64,000 nt of DNA from contig NZ_JACHIU010000001.1 in the NCBI RefSeq assembly GCF_014207705.1, positions 5,138,501 to 5,202,500 of the forward strand, given 5' to 3'. Source of the stretch: Sphaerisporangium rubeum (GTDB lineage: Bacteria > Actinomycetota > Actinomycetes > Streptosporangiales > Streptosporangiaceae). The notes under the pieces were generated by a model. That model had not been told where the DNA came from. It did no database searches and saw nothing but the letters and a program-made list of their open reading frames with translations. The first letter of the stretch is position 1, and each line of letters starts with the position of its first letter. The position numbers and the translations under genes are program-made. Positions 54,015 through 62,961 of the stretch are shown piece after piece.

Positions 54015-54740
54015 ATGCACACCATCGACGTCGACCGATTCATCGCCGACGGTTTCGCCAAAGTCGAAGCCATCGTCCCGCGCGAGGTCGCCGACCAGGC
54101 CAGGGCCCTTTTATGGCGCTTCATCGGCCTGTCCCCCGACGACCCGTCCGGCTGGACCAAGCCCGTCGTCTGGACCGCCGACCTCGCCGGCCAGGGCCCC
54201 TTCGGTGAGTTCGTCCGCAGCCCCCGCCTACGCGCGGCCCTGGACGCCGTAGCCGGCGAAGGCGGCTGGCAACCTCGAGGCAGCCTCGGCAACATCCCCG
54301 TCCGCTTCCCCGTGAGCCCGTCGGCCGACGACCGCGGCTGGCACGTGGACCACAACACCCAGCGTCCCGACGGCACCTGGGGAGTCAGCGGCCGACCTCA
54401 GACCCTCCTCCTGCTCGTCCTGTTCTCCGAGGTGGGCCCCACCGACGCGCCGACCCGCATCCGCGCGGGTTCCCACCGTGACATCGCCTCCCACCTGGAC
54501 GAGACGGTGATCGACCCGATGCAGTCGGCTTCCCTGTTCGACACGACAGGCGCCGACCGCCCCATCTCCCTCGCCACCGGCTCCCCCGGCGACGCCTACA
54601 TCGTCCACCCCTTCACCATCCACGCGGCGCAGGAACACCAAGGCACCGAACCCCGCTTCATGGCCCAGATGCCTGTCGTCCTCACCACCCCCGTTTCCCC
54701 CACCACCGACACCCCTCTAGGCCGCGCCGCCGGCTGGTAA
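54015..54740 (+). CDS. Phytanoyl-CoA dioxygenase (PhyH)-family protein
   Basis: 241 residues. The non-heme Fe/2-oxoglutarate oxygenase core is visible: WHVDHN gives the HxD pair, and HPFTIHAA near 200 supplies the distal His. TLLLLVLFSEVGPTDAPTRI and GSHRDIASHL are strand/loop signatures of the PhyH family. It hydroxylates an unknown small molecule. The gene is single, with an ATP-binding protein gene converging 3 bp away. Confidence 0.9.
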   Translation: MHTIDVDRFIADGFAKVEAIVPREVADQARALLWRFIGLSPDDPSGWTKPVVWTADLAGQGPFGEFVRSPRLRAALDAVAGEGGWQPRGSLGNIPVRFPVSPSADDRGWHVDHNTQRPDGTWGVSGRPQTLLLLVLFSEVGPTDAPTRIRAGSHRDIASHLDETVIDPMQSASLFDTTGADRPISLATGSPGDAYIVHPFTIHAAQEHQGTEPRFMAQMPVVLTTPVSPTTDTPLGRAAGW

Positions 54741-54743
54741 CCC

Positions 54744-55151
54744 TCAAGCCCGCACCGCACACCAGACCGTACGAGCCCCACCCTCCCCACCGCCGCTGCT
54801 CCCCCACCCCAGTGCCACCTCCTGGACGATGAGCAGCCCGCGACCGTGCTCCCCACCGTCCGGCTCCATCACCCGCGGCCCGTGTAGAGGTGACCCGGGA
54901 TCGGTCACCTCTACATAGAGGATCCCTGCGGCCTCACTGACGATGAGACCGATGAAATCCCCCGGCCCGGCCCCCGAGTGCGTGACCGCGTTAGTCACCA
55001 GCTCCGACACGAGCAGCACCACATCCTCCAGGACCGGAGCCCCCTCCCCCAGCCATCGCCGCACCTCGGCCCGCGCCAGTGCGACGGACTCCCGAACAGC
55101 GGGAAGCTCCACCTCACCAAGGATCCTCGGCTCCGCACTCGCTGCCTTCAT
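54744..55151 (-). CDS. RsbW-like ATP-binding protein (HATPase_c)
   Basis: 135 residues, essentially only a GHKL ATPase domain. The N-box is ELVTNAVTHSGAG, the G1-like motif TDPGSPLHGPR, and the G2-like motif EHGRGLLIVQEVAL. Small actinomycete proteins of this type act as anti-sigma kinases or accompany WhiJ/BldB-like genes. It diverges from the HTH-DUF5753 gene at 55286 and the DUF397 gene that follows it. The three therefore form the typical AbaA/WhiJ-like trio. Confidence 0.92.
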   Translation of the reverse strand: MKAASAEPRILGEVELPAVRESVALARAEVRRWLGEGAPVLEDVVLLVSELVTNAVTHSGAGPGDFIGLIVSEAAGILYVEVTDPGSPLHGPRVMEPDGGEHGRGLLIVQEVALGWGSSGGGEGGARTVWCAVRA

Positions 55152-55285
55152 GCCTCACCCGTTTCACGCGTTGGTTCACGATTGCCCCTCCAACCCTCTC
55201 GAAGTTCGGATACATTGAGTAACGGATTGACTTCAACAAGCTACCAACGGTTTCGCTGAAAGGCTGAGAAGACAACGGAGTCCTC

Positions 55286-56110
55286 ATGCCGAAGGAAAGT
55301 GAACTTTTTCCCTCGAACTCCCCCGTAGCACTGTTCGGTTTCGAACTCCGCCGGCATCGGAAGGAACGCGGCTGGTCACAGCAGCAACTGGCGCGAGCCG
55401 TACCGTATTCGGTCGGAACCATCAGCATGATCGAGACGGCCAAACGGTGCCCGTCCGAGCAGTTCGCGCAACACTGTGACGACGCTCTCCAAGCCGATGG
55501 CGCCTTGGTTCGACTCTGGCCGCTGGTGACCCGCGCGTCCGCGCCACCGTGGTTTCGTCCTTGGCTCGAAGTGGAGAGCAGCGCGGACGTGATCCGCACC
55601 TGGGAACCCTCTCTCGTCCCCGGCCTGCTACAGACGGAGAACTACGCCAGGGCCATGCTGAGCGGAGAACCTGGGGTGACGGTCGAGGAGGTGGAAGAGC
55701 AGGTGACGACGCGGATGGAACGCCAGTCGGTCCTCCGGCGCACCAAGCCGCCGATGCTGTGGGCAGTACTCGACGAAGCCGTACTGCATCGTCCGATAGG
55801 CGGCCCCGAGGTCATGGCGGAACAACTGAAACATCTTTGTCAGATCGGCCAGTCCCCTCGGATCACCATTCAGATCCTGCCGCTCACCGCCTGCTCCACA
55901 ACCGGCCTGCTGGGAGGTTTCGTGCTCGCGGAGGCGGATGGCGCACCGGACACCGCGTACATCGAGGCTGCGTCCAACGCACAGGTCACAGACTGGACAG
56001 AAACCGTAAGGACCCTAGCATTCAGGTACGAAGGCATTCGATCCGAAGCGCTTCCTCAGCGCGAATCCCTGGAATTAATCAAGGAGACGATATCCCGATG
56101 GACAAGCTGA
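55286..56110 (+). CDS. Helix-turn-helix protein with DUF5753 (Scr1/WhiJ-like)
   Basis: 274 residues. An XRE-type HTH at ~15-70 (LRRHRKERGWSQQQLARAVPYSVGTISMIE) is followed by DUF5753 (WEPSLVPGLLQTENYARAM, VTTRMERQSVLRRTKPP, WAVLDEAVLHRPIGG, ITIQILPL). This class includes WhiJ of Streptomyces, which acts with a small DUF397 protein to control development; the pair has also been proposed as a toxin-antitoxin type. The DUF397 gene overlaps its 3' end by 13 bp. Confidence 0.95.
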   Translation: MPKESELFPSNSPVALFGFELRRHRKERGWSQQQLARAVPYSVGTISMIETAKRCPSEQFAQHCDDALQADGALVRLWPLVTRASAPPWFRPWLEVESSADVIRTWEPSLVPGLLQTENYARAMLSGEPGVTVEEVEEQVTTRMERQSVLRRTKPPMLWAVLDEAVLHRPIGGPEVMAEQLKHLCQIGQSPRITIQILPLTACSTTGLLGGFVLAEADGAPDTAYIEAASNAQVTDWTETVRTLAFRYEGIRSEALPQRESLELIKETISRWTS

Positions 56111-56310
56111 CCACGGCCTTCGATACCAGCCGTTGGAAGAAGTCCACCTATTCCGGCAGCAACGGCGGTAACTGTGTCGAGGTGGCGAACCTTTCCGGAG
56201 GACGACGGGCCGTGCGGGACAGCAAGGATCGTTGTGGACCGGCGCTGGTCGTCCCGGCTCGGGAGTGGACCGTACTCGTCAGGCTGATCAAGGGGTATGA
56301 GGTCGGCTGA
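56098..56310 (+). CDS. DUF397 small protein (BldB-related class)
   Basis: 70 residues. The compact pattern WKKSTYSGSNGGNCVEVA, then RAVRDSKDR and LVVPAREWTVLVRLIK is diagnostic of DUF397. These small proteins partner WhiJ/Scr1-like regulators and bind them in characterised cases. It starts inside the HTH gene (13-bp overlap, AAGGAG upstream at about 56080), so the two are translated in fixed ratio. Confidence 0.95.
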   Translation: MDKLTTAFDTSRWKKSTYSGSNGGNCVEVANLSGGRRAVRDSKDRCGPALVVPAREWTVLVRLIKGYEVG

Positions 56311-56316
56311 GCGCCT

Positions 56317-57657
56317 TCAGGGAGCGGCTTGCCAGAGTGCGCTGATGGGGATGGCGCGCATGCGGTCGCCGAACGGGAGGGTTTGGGTGCCGGTGTAGAG
56401 GACCACCCCGGCGATGAAGTCGTCGCCTACGCGGTCGGCCACGTGGTGGAGTCCGCGGAAGTCGTCGGGGCGGACCGTCGAGGAGGCTTTGATCTCCAGA
56501 GCGGCTACTTTTCCCTGGCGCGTCTCCAGGATGGCGTCCACCTCTACCTGGTCTTTCGTGCGGTAGTGGTAGAGGTCTGCGCGTTCCTGCGACCAGGTGA
56601 GCTGGCGGCTGAGTTCCATCAGGACGAAGCCCTCCAGCAGGGGGCCGAAGGGGCCTTCGGGACGGATCAGGGTGCGGGTGTCGGCGCCTATGAGGTTGGC
56701 GGCCACGCCTGAGTCCACGAAAGCCAGTTTCGGGATGCTGGTGGCGCGGTTGCTGAGGTTGCGGGACCAGGCGGGGACGCGCTTGGTCAGGAAGACCTCC
56801 TCCAGCAGGGCCAGATAGCGGTTGACGGTGGTCAGCGGGACGCCTGCGGCGGAGGCCAGGGTGCCTGGCACCAGGAGATTGCCGGAGCGTGCGGCCAGGA
56901 GGCGGATCAGGGTGCGCATCTCGGGGACGCGTTCGATCTCGGAGAGCTGCGTGACGTCGCGGGCTATCAGGTCGGAGACGTAGGAGTCGAAGAAGCGTTC
57001 CCTGCGGCGGGGGGTGGCGCGGGCCACCGCCTCGGGGAAGCCGCCTCGGACGACGCGGTCGGCGTAGTCGGCGCGGGTGAGCGTGGAGGTGTGGCGGAGG
57101 CCGGGGCCGTGGGTGAAGAGCGCGTCGATGAAGCGGTCGGGGGTGCCGTCGATCTCGCCTTGGGAGAACGGCCAGAGCTCTATGGTCTCGACTCTGCCGG
57201 GGAGCGTGTCGGGGAGGGCTCGCAGGCCGAGGACGCGCGCGGAGCCGGTGAGGAGGTAGCGGCCGGGACGGGGGTCGGCGTCCACCTGTTCCTTGATGGA
57301 GAGGAGGAGCTCAGGGGCCCGCTGGATCTCGTCGATCACCATCGGCTCGGGGAAGTCGACGAAGCCGGCCGGGTCGGTGAGGGCCGCCTGACGTACGACG
57401 GGGTTGTCCAGGGTGCGCCATTCGGCTGACCTGCCTTTGGCGACCACGCGGACGAGAGTGCTCTTGCCGGATTGGCGGGCTCCGTTGATCAGCACGACAC
57501 GGGTATCGGACAAGGCCTCGGCTACGGCGCTCTCGGCATGCCTCGGACGTACATCACCGAGAGGGGTCCATCCCATGTCCACCACCAGGTCAGCATGCCA
57601 CAGCGCTCGATCGAGTGGAACTCTGGACGCCATGTAGCTGGTCGATTGGTCGCTCAC
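56317..57657 (-). CDS. AAA ATPase with DUF4143
   Basis: 446 residues; an internal ATG at 57576 would remove 27 atypical residues and may be the true start. Walker A is NGARQSGKSTLV, Walker B is EPMVIDEIQRAPELL, with LLTGSARVL as sensor. The C-terminal DUF4143 restriction-fold region contains LEGFVLMELSRQL, HYRTKDQVEVDAILE and AALEIKASS, the D...E.K pattern of PD-(D/E)xK nucleases. Function is poorly known; such genes are widespread and mobile. It stands alone, convergent with the DUF397 gene (6 bp). Confidence 0.92.
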   Translation of the reverse strand: MSDQSTSYMASRVPLDRALWHADLVVDMGWTPLGDVRPRHAESAVAEALSDTRVVLINGARQSGKSTLVRVVAKGRSAEWRTLDNPVVRQAALTDPAGFVDFPEPMVIDEIQRAPELLLSIKEQVDADPRPGRYLLTGSARVLGLRALPDTLPGRVETIELWPFSQGEIDGTPDRFIDALFTHGPGLRHTSTLTRADYADRVVRGGFPEAVARATPRRRERFFDSYVSDLIARDVTQLSEIERVPEMRTLIRLLAARSGNLLVPGTLASAAGVPLTTVNRYLALLEEVFLTKRVPAWSRNLSNRATSIPKLAFVDSGVAANLIGADTRTLIRPEGPFGPLLEGFVLMELSRQLTWSQERADLYHYRTKDQVEVDAILETRQGKVAALEIKASSTVRPDDFRGLHHVADRVGDDFIAGVVLYTGTQTLPFGDRMRAIPISALWQAAP

Positions 57658-57721
57658 TCGATGGAGATTTGGTCGCTCGGCTCTTGGTGTTCTGGTCGCT
57701 GGGTCACTGGTGGATACGTCG

Positions 57722-59386
57722 CTACGGTGGTGGGGTGATGGCCGGGAGGGTCAGGGTGAAGGTGGCGCCGGCGCCTGGGGTGGTTCGGAGGGTGAGGGTG
57801 CCGTTGTGGGCTTTTGTTAGGGAGTGGGCTATGGAGAGGCCGAGGCCGGTGCCGGTGGTGTCGGGGTGGGAGCGGGAGGGGTCGGTTCGGTAGAAGCGGT
57901 CGAAGACGTGGGGGGCTTCGGCCGGGGTGAGGCCGGGGCCATGGTCGGTCACGGCGAGGGTCGCTTCGGGTGGGGTGGTGTCCGGGGTTGTGCCTACGGT
58001 GATTCTCACGGGGGTGCCGGGTGGGGTGTGGGTCACCACGTTGCTGATCAGGTTGGTGACGACCTGGCGGAGGCGGCGTTCGTCTCCGAAAACCAGAGCG
58101 GGGGCCGGGGGGCCGCCTGCTGGGGAGGTCAAGGTCACTTCGCGGTCGGGGGCCAGGGCTTTGAGGTCGAGGCGTGCGTCGGCGGCCAGGGTGCGCAGGT
58201 CCATGGGGGCCAGGTCCAGGGGGAGAGCGTCGCCGCCTTCGTCGAGACGGGCCAGGAGGAGGAGGTCTTCCACCAGGCGGGACAGGCGGGTGGCTTCGGT
58301 TTCCATTCTGGACATGGCCTGGTCGACGTCGGTGAGGCCGCCTAGGCGGTGGAGTTCGGTGAAACCCTTGATGCCGGACAGGGGGGTGCGGAGTTCGTGG
58401 CTGACGTCGGCGACGAAGCGGCGGAGGCGGGCCTCGGAGTCGGCGCGGGCCGCGAAGGCCTGTTCGATCTGGGTGAGCATGCCGTTGAGTGAGGCGGACA
58501 GGCGGCCGATCTCGGTGTTTCCTGCCTCGGGGACGCGGCGGGTGAGGTCGCCTGCGGCGATGGCGGCTGCCGTTTCCTCGATGCGGCGCAGGGGACGCAG
58601 GCCGGCGCGGATGGCGAACAGGCCGGTCAGGGTGAGGACGGCGAGGAGTGCGGCGCCGGTGACGAGGATGGCGGCGCGGAGGCGGGCCACGGTGGAGGTC
58701 ACACCGTCCATGGAGACGGCGACGACCACACCGCCTGTGGTGCTCGGCAGACCGGGGATGGTGGTGGGGGTGTCCGGGGTCGCGGATGGGGTGCCGGGGG
58801 TGGTGGGGGTTCTTGGACTCCCGGTCGGGGTGCCGGGGATGGCAGGGGCTCTAGGACTCCCGGTCGGGAGGCCGGGGACGGCGGGGGTTCTTGGACTCGC
58901 CGTCGGGATGCCGGGGATGGCGGGACGGGGTAGGGCGAGGACGCGCCAGGTGCCGGGGCCGGTGCGGTCGGGGGTGTCGAAGGGGTGCTGGGCTCGGCGG
59001 GTGATCTCGGATGGGGTGAGGGCCGGCAGGGACGGGCCGGTCTCGTCGTGGCGTGCGGGGAGGCGGACCTCCTGCTGTACGGTGCCGGACGGGGTGAGGA
59101 CAGCTACGTACAGGTCGGTGACGAGGTCGAGGTTGGCTACGCGATTGCGTGTCTCCTGCGGGTTCTGCCTGCCGAGGATGTCGGACGGGAGGAGCGGGAG
59201 CAGTGCGGCGAGGCCGCTGAGGGAGCGCAGTTGCTTGTCCACGCGGTCGACCAGGTTGGCGCGCAGCATGCCGATCACGATGGAGCCGCTGACGATGAGG
59301 CCGGTGGCCAGGAGCGCACTGGTGATCAGGATCAGGCGAGCGCGCAGCGATACGCGCCAAGGCCGCCGGGGACGTGATGGGGTCAT
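57722..59386 (-). CDS. Sensor histidine kinase with a repeat-containing extracellular loop
   Basis: 554 residues. One transmembrane helix at ~17-40, an extracytoplasmic region to ~235, a second helix at ~238-258, then HAMP (RPLRRIEETAAAIAAGDLTRR), the H-box VSHELRTPLSGI and the ATPase motifs (NLISNVVTH, DHGPGLTP, GTGLGLSI). The loop contains four 13-residue Pro/Gly/Ser/Thr repeats at 155-206. Its gene overlaps the response regulator by 4 bp (ATGA). An ABC exporter lies just beyond the regulator, a typical envelope-stress or antimicrobial-peptide resistance arrangement; the signal is unknown. Confidence 0.95.
   Translation of the reverse strand: MTPSRPRRPWRVSLRARLILITSALLATGLIVSGSIVIGMLRANLVDRVDKQLRSLSGLAALLPLLPSDILGRQNPQETRNRVANLDLVTDLYVAVLTPSGTVQQEVRLPARHDETGPSLPALTPSEITRRAQHPFDTPDRTGPGTWRVLALPRPAIPGIPTASPRTPAVPGLPTGSPRAPAIPGTPTGSPRTPTTPGTPSATPDTPTTIPGLPSTTGGVVVAVSMDGVTSTVARLRAAILVTGAALLAVLTLTGLFAIRAGLRPLRRIEETAAAIAAGDLTRRVPEAGNTEIGRLSASLNGMLTQIEQAFAARADSEARLRRFVADVSHELRTPLSGIKGFTELHRLGGLTDVDQAMSRMETEATRLSRLVEDLLLLARLDEGGDALPLDLAPMDLRTLAADARLDLKALAPDREVTLTSPAGGPPAPALVFGDERRLRQVVTNLISNVVTHTPPGTPVRITVGTTPDTTPPEATLAVTDHGPGLTPAEAPHVFDRFYRTDPSRSHPDTTGTGLGLSIAHSLTKAHNGTLTLRTTPGAGATFTLTLPAITPPP
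58769..58924 (-). repeat. Four 39-bp repeats encoding 13-residue units in the kinase sensor
   Basis: Residues 155-206 read PAIPGIPTASPRT, PAVPGLPTGSPRA, PAIPGTPTGSPRT, PTTPGTPSATPDT, followed by a partial PTTIPGLPS. The nucleotide copies are also close (shared GGACTCCCGGTCGGG core on the plus strand), which points to recent slippage or recombination. The region would be an extended, possibly glycosylated, stalk outside the membrane. Confidence 0.9.
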
Positions 59387-60084
59387 CGGGGTTTGCGGAG
59401 GATGTAGCCGACGCCGTGGACGGTGTGGATGAGGCGGGGGCCGGTGGGGTCGAGTTTGCGGCGGAGGTAGCTGATGTAGGTGTCGACGATGCTGGTGTCG
59501 CCGGCGAAGTCGTACTGCCAGACGCTGTCGAGGATCTGTGCCTTGGAGACGACGCGGCCGGCGTTGAGGACGAGGTGGTGCAGGAGGCGGAACTCGGTGG
59601 GTGACAGGCGGACGGGGGTGCCGGCGCGGCGGACCTGGTGGGCCTCGGGGTCGAGTTCCAGGTCGCCGACGGTCAGGGTGGCGGCTTCGGGGGTGCCGGT
59701 GCGGCGGAGGATGGCGCGGATGCGGGCTATCAGTTCCTCCAGGTCGAAGGGCTTGGTGACGTAGTCGTCGCCGCCGAGGGTGAGGCCGGTGACCTTGTCC
59801 TGCGGGGAGTCGCGCGCGGTGAGGAACAGGACGGGGATCGGGGGGCGGGCCAGGTCGCGGATGCGGCGGACGACCTGGAAGCCGTCGAGATCCGGCAGCA
59901 TGACGTCGAGCAGCACCAGCGCGGGACGGTCGGCGCGTGCCGCCTCCAGGGCTTCGGTGCCGGTGGCGGCGGACGTCACCGTGAAACCGGCGAAACGCAG
60001 GGTCGCGGCCAGCAGTTCGCGCACCGTGGGTTCGTCGTCCACGACCAGCAGCCGTTCCTCGCCGGAACTCCCGGTGTCCGTCAT
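59383..60084 (-). CDS. OmpR-family response regulator
   Basis: 233 residues from ATG 60084 (an in-frame start at 60111 is less typical). Receiver domain with acidic pair VVDDE, phospho-acceptor Asp in VLLDVMLPD, Thr in FLTARD and Lys in VTKPFDLEEL. The winged helix follows (LSPTEFRLLHHLVLNAGRVVSKAQIL, SIVDTYISYLRRKLD, HTVHGVGYIL). It is coupled to the histidine kinase by an ATGA overlap. The ABC exporter 48 bp upstream on the same strand is the probable target. Confidence 0.97.
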   Translation of the reverse strand: MTDTGSSGEERLLVVDDEPTVRELLAATLRFAGFTVTSAATGTEALEAARADRPALVLLDVMLPDLDGFQVVRRIRDLARPPIPVLFLTARDSPQDKVTGLTLGGDDYVTKPFDLEELIARIRAILRRTGTPEAATLTVGDLELDPEAHQVRRAGTPVRLSPTEFRLLHHLVLNAGRVVSKAQILDSVWQYDFAGDTSIVDTYISYLRRKLDPTGPRLIHTVHGVGYILRKPR

Positions 60085-60132
60085 GGCCTCACCCCCGTCG
60101 TCCCGTCCCATCCTCGTCGCCTCAGCGTCGCA

Positions 60133-60951
60133 TCACGCGTCGCGGCGGCGGAACACCACGTACGCGACGGCCAGCAGCACCACGGTGTACGCGCAGAACA
60201 CCGCGAAACCGGGCCATGGCGCGAGCAGCGCGGGGTCGTCCTTCACGGTGAGGAGCCGGACGCCGGCCGTCGTCGGGAAGTACTTCACCACGAACGTCGC
60301 CAGCCAGGCCGGGTAGAGCTGCGACAGGACCGGGATGAGCAGGGACACCAGGAACAGGACGGTGACGGCTCCGGCGGTCGTGCGGACCAGGACGCCGATC
60401 GCGAGACCGAACAGGCTCATCACCGCCATGTACAGGCCGACGCCGGCGAGGGCCCGCGCCACCCCAGGGTCGGTGACGGCGTAGAACGGCAGGCCCCTGG
60501 CGGTGAGCACGGTGCGGCCGATGAGGAACATGGTCACCGCGGTGACCCAGCCCGCGACCAGCGCCATGGCCGCGTACACCACCGCCTTCGCCGCGAGGAT
60601 CCGTCCCCGGCGTGGGACCGCCGTGAGGGAGCCCCCCAGGGTGCCGGTCGCGTACTCGACGGTGACCGCTCTGGCACCGAGGTATCCGGCGATGAGCTGC
60701 AGGATGAGCAGCCCTCGGAACACCCACTCGAACGGGTCCGCCTCGGGGTCCGCCTGACCCCGGCGTGCGGCGTTCGCGAACAGTAAGGTGAGCAGCGCAC
60801 CCACGATGACGAGCCCCGGCAGCGTGTACCAGGTGGACCGCAACGTGCGTGCCTTGGACCACTCCGAGCGCACGACATCCACCGGCCTGACCCGGCCGCG
60901 CGCCGTGACGGACGCGAGGTCCCATCCGGTCCCGTTCCTCGTGGCGGTCAT
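60133..60951 (-). CDS. ABC-2-type transporter permease
   Basis: 272 residues from ATG 60951. After a soluble start (VVRSEWSKARTLRSTWYTL, typical of ABC-2 permeases that pair with bacitracin/lantibiotic-type ATPases) there are about six hydrophobic helices (LPGLVIVGALLTLLFA, LLILQLIAGYLGAR, VVYAAMALVAGWVTAV, VTVLFLVSLLIPVLS, FCAYTVVLLAVAYVVF). It overlaps the ATPase gene by 4 bp. It probably exports a lipid-linked or peptide compound. Confidence 0.94.
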   Translation of the reverse strand: MTATRNGTGWDLASVTARGRVRPVDVVRSEWSKARTLRSTWYTLPGLVIVGALLTLLFANAARRGQADPEADPFEWVFRGLLILQLIAGYLGARAVTVEYATGTLGGSLTAVPRRGRILAAKAVVYAAMALVAGWVTAVTMFLIGRTVLTARGLPFYAVTDPGVARALAGVGLYMAVMSLFGLAIGVLVRTTAGAVTVLFLVSLLIPVLSQLYPAWLATFVVKYFPTTAGVRLLTVKDDPALLAPWPGFAVFCAYTVVLLAVAYVVFRRRDA

Positions 60952-61841
60952 CGCGCCGCTCCGAACTCGACGCCGTCGCGGGTCAGGGCCATGAAGGCGT
61001 CCTCCAGGGACGTGCGGCGCGGCGTCAGCTCGTGCAGGACGACGCCTTCCGCCGCGGCGAGCCGTCCCACCTCCTCGGCGGACACCCCCGCGACGGTCAG
61101 CTCCTCGCCGTCCTGCCGCACCGCCGCACCCATGGCGGTCAGCGCACCGGCGAACCGCCGGGCCTCGGGGGTGCGGACCAGGACCTCGCGGGACCGCAGG
61201 ACGTCCTCGACAGAGATGTCCGCGATCAGCCGGCCGCGGCCGATCATGACGAGGTGGTCGGCGGTGACCGCCATCTCGCTCATCAGGTGACTGGACACCA
61301 GCACCGTGCGGCCCTCGGCGGCGAGGTCGCGCATCAACGTGCGGATCCACAGGATTCCTTCAGGGTCGAGGCCGTTGACCGGCTCGTCGAGCACGAGCAC
61401 CGCGGGGTCCCCGAGCAGGGCCGCCGCGATGCCGAGCCGCTGCCGCATGCCGAGCGAGAACGTCCCCGCTCCGCGGCCCGCCACCGCCGACAACCCGGTG
61501 AGCCCCAGCACTTCGTCCACCCGGCGGCGGCCGATGCCGTTGCTGTCGGCCAGGCACACCAGGTGATCGCGTGCGGTACGGCGGGGGTGCGCCGCACCGG
61601 CGTCCAGCAGCGCGCCGACGGCCCGCATCGGCGCCGGCAGGTCCGCGTACCGGACCCCGAGCACGAGCGCGTCACCGGCGGTGGGTGCGTCCAGCCCGAG
61701 GATCATTCGCATGGTGGTCGTCTTGCCTGCGCCGTTCGGCCCGAGGAAGCCGGTGACCACCCCCGGCCGTACGTCGAACGTGAGCCGGTCCACCGCCGTG
61801 ACGTCGCCGTACCGCTTGCTGATCTGCCTTACCTCGATCAC
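60948..61841 (-). CDS. ABC transporter ATPase, drug/peptide export type
   Basis: 297 residues. Walker A LGPNGAGKTTTMRM, signature FSLGMRQRLGIAAAL, Walker B VLVLDEPVNGLDPEG and switch His in VSSHLMSEM are all intact. The C-terminal ~80 residues (RSREVLVRTPEARRFAGALTAM, LEDAFMALT) are the extension seen in DrrA/BcrA-like ATPases. With the ATGA-coupled permease it makes an exporter. The two-component system beside it probably controls it. Confidence 0.96.
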   Translation of the reverse strand: MIEVRQISKRYGDVTAVDRLTFDVRPGVVTGFLGPNGAGKTTTMRMILGLDAPTAGDALVLGVRYADLPAPMRAVGALLDAGAAHPRRTARDHLVCLADSNGIGRRRVDEVLGLTGLSAVAGRGAGTFSLGMRQRLGIAAALLGDPAVLVLDEPVNGLDPEGILWIRTLMRDLAAEGRTVLVSSHLMSEMAVTADHLVMIGRGRLIADISVEDVLRSREVLVRTPEARRFAGALTAMGAAVRQDGEELTVAGVSAEEVGRLAAAEGVVLHELTPRRTSLEDAFMALTRDGVEFGAAR

Positions 61842-61943
61842 CGGGGTCCCTCCGTGTGCCGATGCCGTGTGTTCATGCGGCGAGATGCTGGCAGGTCGTG
61901 CTGGAGGGCTCCGGAGAGCTTCTGTGAGATCTCTGTGAGGTTG

Positions 61944-62303
61944 TTACCAGGCGAGCATGGCGCTGAGCGCGGGGGCCGGGAACGCCGGGTAGCGCTCCTT
62001 GGGGCCTACGTTGAACAGCAGGGTGCCTGTGCAGTTGCGGCCGGTGTACATCAGGGCTACTGCCGGGATGCCGGGGGTGCCGTAGGTGTTGTACATGGAG
62101 TACACGGGGAACTCGGTGTTCACGCAGCCGGCGCCTGCGGGGAGTACGGCCATCTTGCCTCGGTAGAACATCTCGCTCCAGGCGCAGATCTTGCCGGGTG
62201 CGCAGTCGTCGGGGGCCATGGCGTTCGCCGGGGTCACGGTGAGGACGGCGGCTCCCGTGATCAGGGCTGCGGTGAGGGCCTGGGTGAGCCTGCGTGCGGA
62301 CAT
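61944..62303 (-). CDS. Secreted peptidase-inhibitor I36-like protein
   Basis: 119 residues. A clear signal peptide (LTQALTAALITGAAVLTVTPANA) is followed by a ~90-residue domain with four cysteines (CAPGKICAWSEMFYRGKM, CVNTEF, NCTGTLLFNVG). This matches the beta-gamma-crystallin-like I36 family of small Streptomyces metalloprotease inhibitors. It would be secreted and disulfide-bonded. It is the only gene of its unit, upstream of a gene-poor, repeat-containing spacer. Confidence 0.85.
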   Translation of the reverse strand: MSARRLTQALTAALITGAAVLTVTPANAMAPDDCAPGKICAWSEMFYRGKMAVLPAGAGCVNTEFPVYSMYNTYGTPGIPAVALMYTGRNCTGTLLFNVGPKERYPAFPAPALSAMLAW

Positions 62304-62961
62304 TCGGACTCCTTTGCCTTAGGTCGCCGTGGGTGAGGCGGGGAGGGAGAATGTCGGACTTTTTGCTGATCCCCAGTACGAAACCCGCCGTCGTCCGCGG
62401 TGGTGGATTCGTCCAGCGCATCAACGCATTCGCGCTGGTGGTGGTCAAGCTCTTCTCACAGCATCTACGCATCGGTAGTGCGTACGGGGATGGCACGCCG
62501 GTCACGCTGTGAATGTTTCGGGGCCTGCTGTGGGGAGGCCGGGTCGTGCCGGGTCTGGTGGTGAAGGCTGGCCGCGCTGGAAACCGGCTGTGGCAGAACC
62601 GGCCGGAGGAAGGCCGGCCATGACGGAGTTTTACTGCCGGGAGAGCCCGGGGGGTAGGCGGGCCGCCATGTTGGCGTGAGTCGACTCGGATGGGTGGGCA
62701 AAGACCACAGCGAGCGAGGTAGGGGTTTCAAGGATCCAGATCAGCCGACGCGACCTACTGATCAGCATGGTGCGTGACCTCGGCACAACCATCTCAGGCG
62801 CCGTACAGAGGCGCCGGATTCGCCGTCCCGCGTCCCGCCGTATCGGCGCCGAGAAAGAGGCAAGCGAGGCGGAGGTGGGAGGCCGGTCCGCCGATGCGCG
62901 GAGCAGTAGGCAGACCGGCCGATGTGGTGGCCGCAACCCTCGATCCCAGCCGACATACCGA
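62304..62961. other. Spacer without a supported gene
   Basis: About 660 bases between the I36-like gene and the 48-bp repeat array. Open frames on both strands (for example 62465-62731 minus and 62767-63282 plus) are Arg/Pro/Ser-rich, lack ribosome sites and show no family resemblance. I see no RNA gene or hairpin of note. Confidence 0.5.
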
